DNA of 64,000 bases from assembly GCF_001659605.2 (NCBI RefSeq), contig NC_035171.2, forward strand, positions 6,278,886 through 6,342,885. The letters run 5' to 3'. The translations under genes and the position numbers were made by a program. The stretch comes from Manihot esculenta (Eukaryota > Streptophyta > Magnoliopsida > Malpighiales > Euphorbiaceae). Below, piece by piece: positions 1 through 11,113 of the stretch (position 1 is its first letter; the number at the start of each line of letters is the position of its first letter). Below the pieces are notes generated by a model. That model was given only the letters and a program-made list of their open reading frames with translations. It searched no databases and was not told where the DNA came from.

Positions 1-666
1 TGGAATGCAGGTGAAGCAATAGCCAGGACAAATATTCCTATCTTAAGAAAATTATGCAAAAGAACTACTCAAGAAGTTCAACATGGCAAATTGCAAACCA
101 TTAGCAACACCTATGGCACAAAATGAAAAGTTGAAGAAGGATGATAATCATGAAAGGGTGAATGAGGCAACATTTTGAACTCTGGTTGAATCACTCATCT
201 ATCTCACAAATACAATGCCTGACATAGTTCATGTTGTGAGCATTGTTTCAGGGTAAATGTGCCAACCATGTAAAGGAAATTTGACAGCTGCCAAGAGATA
301 CTCTGCTATATCATAGGAACTAAGAGCTTTTGTATTCTTTATAAGTGTGAGGAAGAATCAAATCTCATTGGCTATCAAACAATGACTGGGTAGGAAGCGT
401 TGATGACAGTAGGAGCACAAGTAGATATGCATTCTTCCTTGGAACAAAGAAAATCTCATGGTCATTAAGAAAGCAGAAGACAGTGGCTTTATCATCAACT
501 GAAACCGAATTGATAGCAACTACAAGCGTCGTATGTGAAGGAATGTAGCTAAGAATAATTCTTCAAGATATGCAACAAGAAATCAAGACGCCAACGACTA
601 TCTATTGCGACAACAAGTCAACTATTGCAGAGAAACAAAATCAAGTCTTACACAACAGAATGCAGC
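1..666 (+). pseudogene. Copia RT/RNase H remnant, left half (unit 0)
   Basis: Decayed Ty1/copia pol sequence, end of the RT domain into RNase H. It matches 29626-30290 almost base for base. Several in-frame stops are present, for example the TAG just after the GMQVKQ stretch near position 30. The remnant is cut by the gypsy insertion at 667 and resumes at 21777, with GCAGC duplicated at 662-666 and 21777-21781. It belongs to the repeat unit lying upstream of PG1; that unit's own PG copy would lie left of the window. Confidence 0.85.
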
Positions 667-2856
667 TGTAACGACCCGAAAATCGGACCGCTACCGGCGC
701 TAGGATCCGGGTCGACTTAAGGCCGCCGGGACCCGTAGCAAGCCTAACATACATCCCGTGAACCTGATTAATCCCATACATGATCAACAACATACATAAA
801 ATTAAAACTTTTCCTTTTCAACATATACCAAACTCAACCTGTGCATGCACTATACATAAACATAACTTAAACATTAATCCCTCTGTGGGATCTCATCAAA
901 GCCCCCAATGGGTGGCATAACAAGAGTTGAGTTGGCTAAACATGGACATCAATAACATTAAGATCATGTTTCAAAAGGGATTACATTAAACTATGGTCAA
1001 GCACACTTCTAACCTCAATATCATTACATTACATATCTATACATCATTATACAATCTGTCATGTCCACTTTCTAACTATTACATACATAAGACTTCATTA
1101 CTCTTCTTGACTTCTCTGTCTAACCCGTACCTGCAAACCTGGGGAATTTGGGAGAGGGGTGAGCTACTAGAGCCCAGTGAGCAGAATAGTAAAGCATTTA
1201 AAACATATGATAACATGGAATGCATCACATCACAACTAATCATATCAAGGATGAACTTGTCACCATTTAGCCCTCTACATAATCCAATCATGCCAGGGGC
1301 GTAGTACAGGCCACACCTGGTCTTTCTCTTATACATAACATAACATAACATACATAATCCATGATGCCGGGAGCGTAGTGCAGGCCACATCCGGTCTTTC
1401 TCTTACATAGTGCCAGGGGCGTAGTGCAGGCCACACCTGGACTTCCATATCATATCATCATGTCATAACGTATGAGGGCTAATGGATCATTCAATATTCA
1501 TCCACATCAACAACATATTATGCAATGCAACATATTCGTGATTTCTAATGCAAGCATCCTAGAATATCACATGGCATCCGTGACGCATGAACATGCTCAA
1601 AACTGATTTATTTATTTATTTAAAAGCATAAGAGTCATTCCACTCACCTCTGGCTAGCTCTGACATTGACTGAAGCAGCTGACTCACTGCTGGGGTCCTC
1701 GGTTCCTCGGGTCCAAACCTACACAGGTGGACTCAAATGAGGGACCAACATACTAGAACATAACTCTAAAACATCCCCCAAAAACTCCCCTAAAACACCT
1801 CAAAACAATCATGCAAAAACATGCAAAGGAAGGCTGGACAGGGCAGGTTCGGCGGCACCTTCGGCGGCCGAAAGTCCCAGACAGAGACGAAAGTCTCTTT
1901 TCGGGGGCAACTTCGGCAGCCGAAAGGCCTGCCTCCCCAGCCATGTTCGGCGGCCGAAAGTTCCTTCGGCTGCCGAACCTGGTTTCTGCCAAAGGGCAGA
2001 AACTTGGCTCCCTTGCACAAAATTTTCTCCTTTCCATTCCAACATGCATATAACTCATCCAAACTATGCAAATATACATACATTGGCTCCTAGGGGCTTC
2101 AAACTAACTTAAACCCCAACTACAACACACAACAGCAACACAAAACAACATACATTGCTCAAAGCATAACATTAACTCAAAAACCTAACTATGAGCTAAA
2201 CATGCATTCTACCCCATAGATCTTGCATAAAACTTACTTTAAACATAAAATGAGCTTAAGATCGGCTCTTACCTCTTGAAGATCGAGAGGGAGACGTCCT
2301 AAACTCGGAGGTGGGAGATTTTGAGTTCTTGAACCTCAAAGCTCCAAAACTTGCTCAAATCTCTTCAAAACGACATAAACCTTGTTAAAATATGAAGGAT
2401 TGAAGGAAAATCATCAAAAACGAACCATGGAGGGGCAAGAACTCACCGTGGTCGAAAATGGGGAGAAAACTCGCCCGTTTCGGCCATGGAGCTCTTATAT
2501 AGGGGCTGGCCAGTTCACGTTCGGGGGCCGAACGTGCCCCCACATCTCATGCATGTTCGGCGGCCGAACATGAGGTTCGGGGACCGAACTTGGTTTCTTG
2601 CAACAAAACTTTCGGAGGCCAAAAGTGCTCCCAAAACCAATCCATGTTCGACGGCCGAACATGAATTTCGGCGGCCGAACCTGGTAAAGGTTCCATGGTC
2701 TTTTTCATTTGAAAACTCAAATTCATTCTTACTTAAAAATCATTGAAACATGAAAACATTTGTGAAAACATGATTTTACCCTTCTAGAGGTCTCCGACAT
2801 CCGAGATTCCACCGGACGGTTGGAATTCCGATACCGGAGTCTAGCCGGGTATTACA
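667..2856 (-). repeat. 3' LTR of the main chromovirus
   Basis: This is the downstream LTR in minus-strand sense (2190 bp, TGTAACGACC...GGTATTACA on the plus strand). A TATA-like TATATAAGAG lies on the minus strand at 2491-2500. Two clusters of the palindrome GTTCGGCGGCCGAAC and its variants sit at about 1840-1985 and 2515-2685, one on each side of the TATA. A tandem motif around 'ccacacctgg' repeats about three times between 1285 and 1445. It is near-identical to 19533-21776 apart from a 54-bp length difference. Confidence 0.95.
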
Positions 2857-2870
2857 TTCTCCCCCCCTTA
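2857..2870 (-). other. Polypurine tract of the main chromovirus
   Basis: On the minus strand this reads as a run of A and G (AAGGGGGGGAGAA) directly abutting the LTR start TGTAATACCC. That is where plus-strand DNA synthesis is primed in LTR retrotransposons, and it confirms the element's minus orientation. Confidence 0.85.
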
Positions 2871-2964
2871 AGAACATTCGTCCCCGAATGTTCCTCAACT
2901 AGCACCTAGCATGGCATACACATATCATATACATAAAACACATGAAACGTACAAGAAACTAACC

Positions 2965-3366
2965 TTAGAAAAGATAAGGGTATTGCTGGAGCATGGACTC
3001 CCGTGTCTCCCAAGTGCACTCTTCCATATTGTGGTGGTTCCATAGGACTTTCACCATCGGGATTTCCTTGTTTCTTAACTTTCTGATCTGGGTGTCTATG
3101 ATCCGCACTGGCTGCTCAACATAGGTGAGATCCTCTTGGATCTCCACATCAGGCTCACTAAGAACCTTGCCCGGATCTGACACAAATTTCCTCAACATTG
3201 AAACATGGAAAACCGGATGGATTCTTGCCATTGAAGCAGGCAAATCTAGCTTGTACGATACATTCCCAATCTTCTGCAAGATTTCGAAGGGTCCGATGTA
3301 TCGTGGGGCTAGTTTACCTTTCTTCCCAAAGCGAACCACTCCTTTCATTGGAGACACCTTGAGCAA
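2965..3366 (-). pseudogene. Integrase C-terminus with chromodomain-like end
   Basis: This open stretch carries the GPFEIL and HPVFHVSMLRKF blocks typical of the chromoviral integrase C-terminus. A terminal module follows with VKVLWNHHNMEECTWE, a chromodomain-like signature of Tekay/Del elements thought to guide integration into heterochromatin. It is separated from the integrase core (3390-4367) by a 23-bp tandem duplication that shifts the frame, so it cannot be translated as part of the polyprotein. Confidence 0.85.
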
Positions 3367-3389
3367 TACCAGATCCCCCTCCTGAAACT

Positions 3390-4367
3390 CTACCTGTCTT
3401 CTGCGGATGTCTGCATAACTCTTCTGTCGATGTCTGCATAACTCTTCTGTCTGCTTGTAGCAGTCTTGATTCTCTCCCTAATTATAGGTACCACCCTGCT
3501 GGTGATCTCTACAAGCTCAGGCCTTGCCAAGGCCTTTTCTCCCACTTCCTCCCAGCAAACAGGTGACCTGCACTTCCTCCCATACAAAGCTTCATATGGA
3601 GCCATCCCGATGCTAGCATGATGGCTGTTATTGTAGGCAAACTCCACCAAAGGTAGATGCTGCCTCCAAGAACCGCCAAAGTCCAGCACACACATTCTAA
3701 GCATATCCTCGATAGTCTGGATGGTCCTTTCGGACTGTCCGTCCGTCTGGGGGTGAAAGGCAGTACTGAAATCCAATCTAGTACCCATGGCATTCTGCAG
3801 ACTCCGCCAAAACCTGGAGGTGAACTGGGGCCCTCTATCCGACACTATCAAAACCGGAACCCCATGCAGCTTGACGATTTCATCCACATATACCTGCGCC
3901 AACTTGTCCACAGAGTAGCCACTCCTGACAGGGATGAAGTGAGCAGATTTGGTGAGTCTGTCCACAATCACCCATATGGAGTCCAATCTATTGGACGCTG
4001 CCGGTAACCCCACTACGAAGTCCATAGCTATATTCTCCCATTTCCACTCTGGAATAGGTAGCGGGTTAAGCATTCCAGCCGGCTTCTGATGTTCCAGCTT
4101 CACCCTCTGACACACTTCACAGGCTGACACAAACTGTGCCACTTCTTTCTTCATCGCTGGCCACCAATAAACTTTCTTCAAATCTTGATACATCTTGGTG
4201 GCTCCGGGGTGAACGCTGTATCTTGCATTATGAGCCTCCCTCATAATGTCTCCTTTTAGCCCTATGTCATCTGGTACACACAATCGACTCCCATAACGGA
4301 GGATCCCCTTACTGTCAAATCTGAACTCACTGTCCTTGCCTGACTTAACAGTCCTGGCAATCTTCAC
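3390..4367 (-). pseudogene. Integrase core of the main chromovirus
   Basis: The zinc-binding HHCC module is visible (HPGATKMYQDL, then CEVCQRVK), followed by the catalytic core. The three acidic residues lie in MDFVVGLP, SDRGPQFTS and the E of GQSERTIQTIEDML. GMAPYEALYGRKCRSP follows. The frame is open through the core but is cut off upstream by a stop at 4392-4394 and downstream by the duplication at 3406-3451. The core motifs are intact; the gene as a whole is not. Confidence 0.9.
3406..3451. repeat. 23-bp perfect tandem duplication
   Basis: The 23 bases at 3406-3428 are repeated exactly at 3429-3451. The extra 23 bases shift the frame between the integrase core and the C-terminal module, so this one event explains the break in the open frame here. 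Confidence 0.92.
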
Positions 4368-4391
4368 TAACTCTGGGTCCTCATGCTGTTT

Positions 4392-5069
4392 CTAAGCCAC
4401 TTGCTCCAGAAACACAGGTGTCACTCTCATCTGGGCCACTAAAGCACCGGTACCAGACAACTCCAACTGTAGACCTTCATCAATGAGCTTGTAAAACTCC
4501 TTCACCACTGGTCTCCTCTCTGCCGTGATGTGGGATAGACTGCCTAGTGACTTCCGGCTTAGGGCGTCTGCCACGACATTCGCCTTACCCGGATGATACT
4601 GAATCTTGCAATCATAGTCACTCAGTAGCTCCACCCATCTCCTCTGTCTCAAGTTCAAATCTCTTTGACTCAGGATGTACTGCAGGCTTTTATGATCTGT
4701 GAAGATCTCACATTTTACCCTATAGAGGTAGTGCCTCCACATCTTGAGTGCAAAGATTACTGCTGCCATCTCAAGGTCATGTGTGGGGTAATTCAACTCA
4801 TGCTTCTTCAGCTGCCTAGAAGCATAAGCAATCACCCTCTCATTCTGCATCAGCACACAACCCAGTCCCACACGGGACGCATCACAAAAGACTGTAAAGT
4901 CCTCATCACTAGATGGCAGAGCTAAAACTGGTGCTGAAGTCAACCTCTTCTTAAGCTCTTCGAAACTCTCTTCGCACTGGTCGGTCCACAGAAACTTCTG
5001 ATTCTTCCTGGTTAGTCTGGTCAGAGGAGTTGCAATCTTTGAGAAGTCCTGAACGAACCTCCTGTACAA
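4392..5069 (-). pseudogene. RNase H region of the main chromovirus
   Basis: This covers the RT thumb/connection ([19 protein letters not shown]) and the RNase H domain. The RNase H carries [15 protein letters not shown], the E of HDLEMAAV, and TDHKSLQYI, followed by the [14 protein letters not shown] tail typical of Ty3/gypsy. A stop at 4392-4394 closes the frame before the integrase, and a frameshift near 5070 separates it from RT. Confidence 0.9.
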
Positions 5070-6217
5070 CCTACCAAACCCAATAAACTTCTAATCTCTG
5101 TCACTGAAGTGGGTCTAGGCCAGTTAGCCACAGTTTCTGTCTTCTTGGGGTCCACCTCTATCCCATTCTCTGACACAACTTGCCCCAAGAACGAAATGCT
5201 CCTCAGCCAGAACTCACACTTGGAGAACTTGGCGTATAAGCCATGTTTCCTCAAGGTCTGCAAAACCAACTGCAGATGATGGGCATGCTCCTCTGCATTC
5301 CTGGAATACACCAAGATATCATCTATGAAGACAATAACAAAGTGATCCAGGTACTGACTAAACACTCTGTTCATGAGATCCATGAATGCTGCAGGGGCGT
5401 TAGTTAACCCGAACGGCATTACAAGGAACTCAAAATGCCCATATCTGGTCCTGAAAGCCGTCTTTGGCACATCCTCATCACTGATCCTCAGCTGATGGTA
5501 CCCAGATCTTAGATCTATTTTGGAGAAACAACCCACTCCTGCTAGCTGGTCGAATAGATCGTCGATCCTTGGCAAAGGGTACTTGTTCTTGGTAGTGACT
5601 TTGTTCAACTGTCTGTAGTCGATACAAAGTCTAAGGGATCCATCCTTCTTTCTGACAAACAAAACTGGAGCACCCCAGGGTGAGGTACTCGGTCGGATGA
5701 AGCCTTTGTCTACCAGCTCTTGCAACTGTTCTTTCAATTCCTTCAACTCGGCTGGAGCCATCCTGTAGGGAGGGATAGAGATCGGTCGGGTTCCAGGCAT
5801 CAATTCTATCTCAAACTCTATCTCCCTAGCAGGTGGTAAACCTGGCAGCTCGTCTGGGAAAACGTCTAGAAACTCTCTAACCACTGGCACCGAGGCGGGC
5901 TCTCTAACCTGACTGCTAAGCTCTCTCACATGAGCGAAATACCCCTGACATCCCCTCCTAAGCAACCTACGAGCCTGAAGAGCTGATATCAGACCTCTAG
6001 GTGTACCCCTCCTGTCTCCTCTGAAGACAACCTCTGACCCATCCTGACCTCTGAACCTGACTACCTTGTCCCTGCAGTCCAAGGTAGCACCATGGGTAGA
6101 TAACCAGTCCATCCCTAGAATGACATCAAAATCTGTCAAGTCTAGAACCACAAGGTCGGCGGACAAGCATCTTCCCTCAACAAACACAGGACTACACTGG
6201 CAGACTGACTCTGCCAC
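5021..6217 (-). pseudogene. Protease C-terminus and reverse transcriptase of the main chromovirus
   Basis: It begins with the retropepsin end ([10 protein letters not shown]) and runs into a near-complete Ty3/gypsy RT. Visible blocks are [37 protein letters not shown], the catalytic FIDDILVYS, and SFLGQVVS. The frame is lost at about 5070 (LLGLVG then garbled), where the RNase H frame takes over. A stop codon at about 6246-6248 separates it from the gag/protease start. Confidence 0.9.
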
Positions 6218-6244
6218 TGATGGATCACACTTGGGTCCACTGAC

Positions 6245-6933
6245 CTAGAGAGGACACTCTAACTCAGAGATCATCAACCCTAACCTCTGGACGGCTCTCG
6301 GAGCAATAAAAGAATGAGATGCACCAGGGTCCATCAAGGCATACACATCTGAACAACCAATGACTAAGTTACCTGCCACCACGGTGTTAGATGTATCAGC
6401 CTCCTGCTGAGTCATCGTGAAGATCCGTGCTGGAGCTGATGGACCTTCACATCTGAAACCCGCTGAAGAAGAGGCTGCCCCTCTCCCTCTGCCTCTGCCA
6501 CTGGCCTGAGTCATGGCTGGAGCTGCTGGCTGCGCTACACTACCTGAAGCTGTCTGCTGGGACTGTGCTATCGGGGCTGCTCTTGGACATTCTCGAGACA
6601 TATGCCCCTCCTGACCACATCTGTAACAGGCCGTCGTCCCAAACCGACATACTCCTCTGTGTGGCTTACCACACCTTGCACAAACTGCATTATCAGCACC
6701 AGAGCTTGAGCCACTCCCTAGTCCCAGACTGGACTTAACCTTGTTCCAAAACTTGTTCTTCTTAGATTTCCTGGGACCTCTGTCCCACTTCTTGCTACCT
6801 GAGGTTGCTGCACTCATTGAAGAAGAGCCTGGGGTCTTAGAACCAGAAGGCTGTGCCACTGACTGTTTAACTGACCCTTCAACGATGGCACTGGCCTCCA
6901 TTTTCCGAGCCATATCCATTATGGCATGGAAGC
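6245..6933 (-). pseudogene. Gag C-terminus, zinc knuckle and protease start
   Basis: A serine-rich gag tail is followed by a CCHC knuckle (CYRCGQEGHMSRECP), a low-complexity linker, then the retropepsin active-site region as ALMDPGASHSFI, where DSG/DTG would be usual. The gag frame is interrupted at 6934 by the nested element and continues at 13714-14505. A stop at about 6246-6248 ends it. The unusual proline in the active-site triplet suggests the protease was already mutated. Confidence 0.88.
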
Positions 6934-8383
6934 TGATCAAGCATAATTTAGCCACATTTTTATTATATTTATTACTGTTTGTTTACACATTTTTCTAGCT
7001 TAATTTGTACTTTTGTCATGTTTTTACAGAAAATGAAGAAATTGGAAAGTTAGAGAAAAAGTGAAGAAAAAGCTGGAAAAGTGATTGGGTCAAAGTGATT
7101 TGCCCAAATCACTCGCAGAAACTGGCCAAATCACTCGCAGAGACAGAGACAGAAACTGGACTGAATCCCAGAAAGCGATTGGGGCAGATTGGGCAAGTGA
7201 TTTGCCCAAATCACTCGCAAGAAACTGCCCAAATCACCTTGACAGCAGGAGTTGACAGCAGAGCGGGAAAAGGGCAGAAATTAGAAATTCAAAGAAAAGA
7301 AGTCCAAGTCCACTTCAAACACCACAAGATCAGTCCCAAGAGCCACGCCCTTCACTTAGAGAGTTCCATTCTCAATCAAATACAAAATCCAAAGAGGAAT
7401 CAAAGACTACAAAGAAGACCAAATCAAATTGAGATTCCAAAACCCTAATCCAATTGGAATTGGGATTCTCCAGCTATATAAGGGCAACATCCAAACCAGC
7501 ATCGCATCATCTCTTTCAGCATCTGCCATCCTCGGAAATTCTCCAGCAACACAGCAGAAACTTTCCTTCTTTCTTTTCTTCTTTATTTTTGTATTTTAGT
7601 GACCATGAGTGGCTAAATTCATTATTTTCTAGTTGAAGTTGAGAATATTCAGATTTGTGATGAATTGGGAGGTTTAATACTCCATTGTTGAACTCTTGCT
7701 TGTTTCAATATTTATGCAATCTGATCTTTTCCATAATTATTACTTTGCTTTTAGAATCAATAAGGGCCCATTGCTTTTAAATTGCTTAAGTGATAAATTG
7801 TTTGAATGATTTAGGTCCATAATTGCTTAAATTGTTTGAACATAAATATAATCAGTTGCATAACCTAGCCTTGACCACGCGGTTGGCAAGGATAGAATTG
7901 GGTTTCTCTAAGTCTTAATGCGATCAACGGTTGTTCGATGCTAAATGCCCCAAGGACGTTCCTTGGCAACTTGTTGATCAGTGTTTGATTAGCGAACGTT
8001 TCCTAATCAAACTAGAACTAAGGAGGAATTTGGATTGTGAGAAGCATCTTCCACAACCAAAACTGATTTATTGAAATCAAATAGGAGTCTTTAATAATCA
8101 ATGATCAATTCTGAACAAACTGAATTAGGCTCACACTTCAACTAGAATCTCTTTCCCATTGATATTCTCACTTATTTAAATTATTGTTCTCTTTTGCTTT
8201 TAGCTTTTAACTCATCAAAACAAACCCCCCCTCTTTTACTTATTTGTTATTACTTGCCTTAGTCATTATTAGGAAGATACTTGGTGTCAATTCCCTGTGG
8301 TTCGACCCTATTGCCACTATCTGCAAATTTATTTGTTGATTGATAATAGGTTTATTTTTGACGGCTTCGACAACCGCCTATCA
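6934..8383 (+). repeat. 5' LTR of pol-less gypsy copy 1
   Basis: LTR of 1450 bp. A TATA-like TATATAAG lies at 7475-7482. Upstream, at about 7096-7235, are several copies of GTGATTTGCCCAAATCAC and halves of it, placing the motif in the promoter-proximal U3 region. The 3' end ACGGCTTCGACAACCGCC..TATCA is shared by all family members in the window. Confidence 0.95.
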
Positions 8384-8388
8384 AAAAT

Positions 8389-8406
8389 TGGTGCCGTTGC
8401 CGGGGA
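8389..8406 (+). other. Primer binding site (Asp-tRNA) of copy 1
   Basis: TGGTGCCGTTGCCGGGGA lies five bases after the LTR. It complements the 3' end of plant tRNA-Asp with one change (TGGT for TGGC), a PBS typical of Athila/Tat elements. Confidence 0.85.
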
Positions 8407-8435
8407 ATTGATTTAAACTAACATATTTTCCTTTT

Positions 8436-9898
8436 ATGACCAGGGCTGATCGTAAAGAAGCTATTCTTTACGATCCAGAAATTGAACGCACTGCTAAGAC
8501 CTTACAAGCATGGCTACGGTAAGTATGTCTTTTCTCTCTTCTCAAATTTCTGAACTAACCTCTATGGTGAGAAATTATGGTATAGGTCAAGCTCAACAAC
8601 TTCAACAAGCACATGAATTTGAAGGATTCTATGGACAGCCAAGACATAATCCCTACCTTGACACATACAATACAGGTTGGGGAGACAATCTGAGCTATGG
8701 CTATACAAGGACAGACCACTACCATAACTACCAAAGAGATCTGCAATACAATCCATGTTGGGGGGACAATCCGAATTATGGCTATGCAAGGGCTGACTAC
8801 TACCAAAACTATCAAGCCCAAGCAACACCTCAAAACTCCAATATGGAACTTGAAGAGATGGTGAGGAAATTGGAAATTTCTGGGAAAATTCTCCAACAGC
8901 AAGTGGATCAAGCGGTCAACTCAGTGGATGCATACATATTAAGAAGAGAGGAAGAGCTTCAAGATCTATGGGACGATGATGAAGGTTCTCAAGAAACAGA
9001 CCGAGTTGTTGAGTCTGCTGCACAAATTACCACTACACTTGAATCTGAACCAGCTACTGCCCAAACAACACTTGTTGAAGCTTCTGCCATCCAAGAGATA
9101 GCAACTACTGTAAAAAATTTAGACTTTGCTGCTGTCCAACCTACTGTAAATAGAGACAGCAGTTGCTGTCCACCTGCTGAAAATTCCACAATTACATCAG
9201 CAATTGCTGCACCTGCTGTCCAAAAATCAGCAAGTGCTGAATCTGCCACCATTACATCCCTTGTTGCTGTCCAAACACCAGCAACCTCAGAAATTGACAC
9301 AACTAAACCAGAAGTTGTTGCACTCGCTGAACCAGCAACATATACCACTCAAACAGCTCCTGAACAGCCAGCAAAGAAGCAACAAGTGGGACAAATGGCT
9401 TCATCCTTGAGTAAGCTTGAATCATAAGGAAAGCTACCTTCCCAAACTGAGATAAATCCAAGGCAAAATGCTAGTGCCATCATATTGAGGAGTGGAAAAG
9501 AGCTGCAAGACAGTAGGGCTGAAAAATTGCAAAAACAGGCTATGGAAGAAAATCTGCCAGAAAGTGATCAGGGCAGTGATTTGCCCAAATCACCCAGACG
9601 ATCTGCCCAAATCAGTGAGCAGACAGACTTGACAGAAAGTGATTTGCCCAAATCACCAAACGATTTGCCCAAATCACCAGATCAGGCAGAACCCAGTCAA
9701 GGGCAGAAACAGCAGCCAGCAGAGAAATTCAAGGTACCTCCTCCCTTCCCCAAAAGATTTGCAAGGTCTCAAAAAGAAAAAGAGGAGAAAGAAATACTTG
9801 AGACCTTTCGCAAGGTGGAAATCAACATTCCCCTACTTGATGCTGTAAAGCAAATTCCAAGGTATGCTAAGTTCCTCAAAGAGCTATGCACCAACTGA
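8436..9898 (+). pseudogene. Internally deleted gag, pol-less gypsy copy 1
   Basis: The gag start is recognisable (ATG 8436, then DRKEAILYDPEIERTAKTL, cf. the intact copy at 37716) but runs into a TAA at 8520-8522. Compared with 37716-40787, roughly 300 codons holding the structural gag core are missing. The frame resumes near 8510 with the Gly/Tyr/Asn-rich region and a Thr/Ala-rich stretch. Two nonsense codons follow in the same frame: TAA near 9425 where the sister copy has CAA, and TGA near 9896 where it has CGA. Both are C-to-T changes, the kind expected from deamination of methylated DNA. Confidence 0.88.
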
Positions 9899-9922
9899 AG
9901 GAAACTTGCTGAACGTGAAAAG

Positions 9923-11113
9923 GTGAGTGTGGGGGAGTGTGTCTCAGCTGTTATTCAAAGAAAAATTCCAGTCAAATGCAAGGATAGAGGGATGTTCGCT
10001 GTTTCATGCAAGATAGGCAACGTGGGGATAAAGAAAGCCATGTGTGACCTTGGAGCTTCAATCAATGTCATGCCTCTCTCTATTTTTAATTTATTGAATG
10101 CAGGTTCACTAAAAAGCACCAGCATTGTAATTCAATTGGCTGACCTATCGATTGTCTATCCCAAGGGGGTGCTTGAAGATGTGTTGGTGCAAGTGGACCA
10201 ACTAGTCTTCCCAGCTGATTTTTACATCATTGACATGGAGGAAGACAAGAGCAATACCACCTCTGACATCCTACTTGGAAGGCCATTCTTGAGCACAGCA
10301 AGAACCAAAATTGATGTGCATGATGGCACATTAACCATGGAGTTTGAAGGGGAGATTATCAAATTCAATGTTTATGAAGCTATGAAATTCCCTAAAGATG
10401 TTTCTCCTGTTTATGGCCTTGATGTCATTGATAACTTGAGCCAAGAAGTCTTTGATTTTGATCTAGAGGAAACACTCCATGCTGATTTGTGCAGATATGA
10501 AGAGATGGACAGAAACTGCTCAAAGACAGACCAGATAGTGATGTGGGCAGATTCTGCGAGTGATTTGCCCAAATCACCCAGGCAATCTGCCCAAATCAGT
10601 GAACAGACAGAAATGACAGAAGGTGATTTGCCCAAATCACCAAGGCAATCTGCCCAAATCAGTGAACAGACAGAAATGACAGAAGGTGATTTGCCCAAAT
10701 CACTAAGGCAATCTGCCCAAATCAGTGAACAGACAAAAATGACAGAAGGAGATTTGCCCAGATCACCGGATGATTTGCCCAAATCAACAAGAAATCTGCC
10801 CCAATCAACCAGCAGACAGCAGGCTGAGACAAAGACAGAAAGTGCACCAGATCTGAAGCCCCTGCCAGATCATCTCAAATATGCCTACTTGGGGGCTGGA
10901 AATACACTTCCAGTAATTATTTCCAACCAGCTCAGCCAAGAAGAAGAAGAAAAGCTCCTTGATGTGTTAAGGAAGCACAAAAAAGCAATTGGGTGGACCT
11001 TGGAGGACATAAAAGGCACCTCAAGACCATTCGGTGGAGGCTCAAGACAGGATGCAGCACATGGAAAGCATGTTGCAGCTGCTGGTTCAACACTTTCTGC
11101 CCACAGACCATGA
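9923..11113 (+). pseudogene. Retropepsin-like region and RT N-terminal stub, copy 1
   Basis: It continues the gag frame after the TGA near 9896. An Athila/Tat-type aspartic protease is recognisable: MCDLGASINVMPLSIF (DLG active site), then DILLGRPFLSTARTKIDV. A 21-residue tandem repeat (SDLPKSP..QSAQISEQT) follows at 10560-10748, then the extreme N-terminus of RT (KAIGWTLEDIKG). After that the frame leaves pol for TSRPFGGGS and a short unrelated tail. The same junction occurs at 40550-40640 in the second element, so the pol deletion is ancestral to the family. Confidence 0.88.
10560..10748 (+). repeat. Three 63-bp coding tandem repeats
   Basis: Units start at 10560, 10623 and 10686, each opening with GTGATTTGCCCAAATCAC or a one-base variant, with a degenerate fourth unit from 10749. 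63 is a multiple of 3, so the repeats stay in frame and encode repeated 21-residue blocks. Confidence 0.92.

Noticed and set aside
1753..2093. Overlapping open frames on both strands in the chromovirus LTRs (also 15147-15631, 18411-18767, 20619-21013)
   Set aside because: They arise from GC-rich palindrome arrays (FGGRKS-type repeats in every frame) inside LTRs.
7095..7448. 117-codon frame in the pol-less gypsy LTR (also 12422-12775)
   Set aside because: It spans U3 upstream of the TATA box and encodes only motif-derived repeats; no evidence of translation.
8389..8406. tRNA gene hint (also 17254-17265, 25590-25602, 37669-37686)
   Set aside because: Only the short tRNA-complementary primer sites are present; no cloverleaf or internal promoter boxes.
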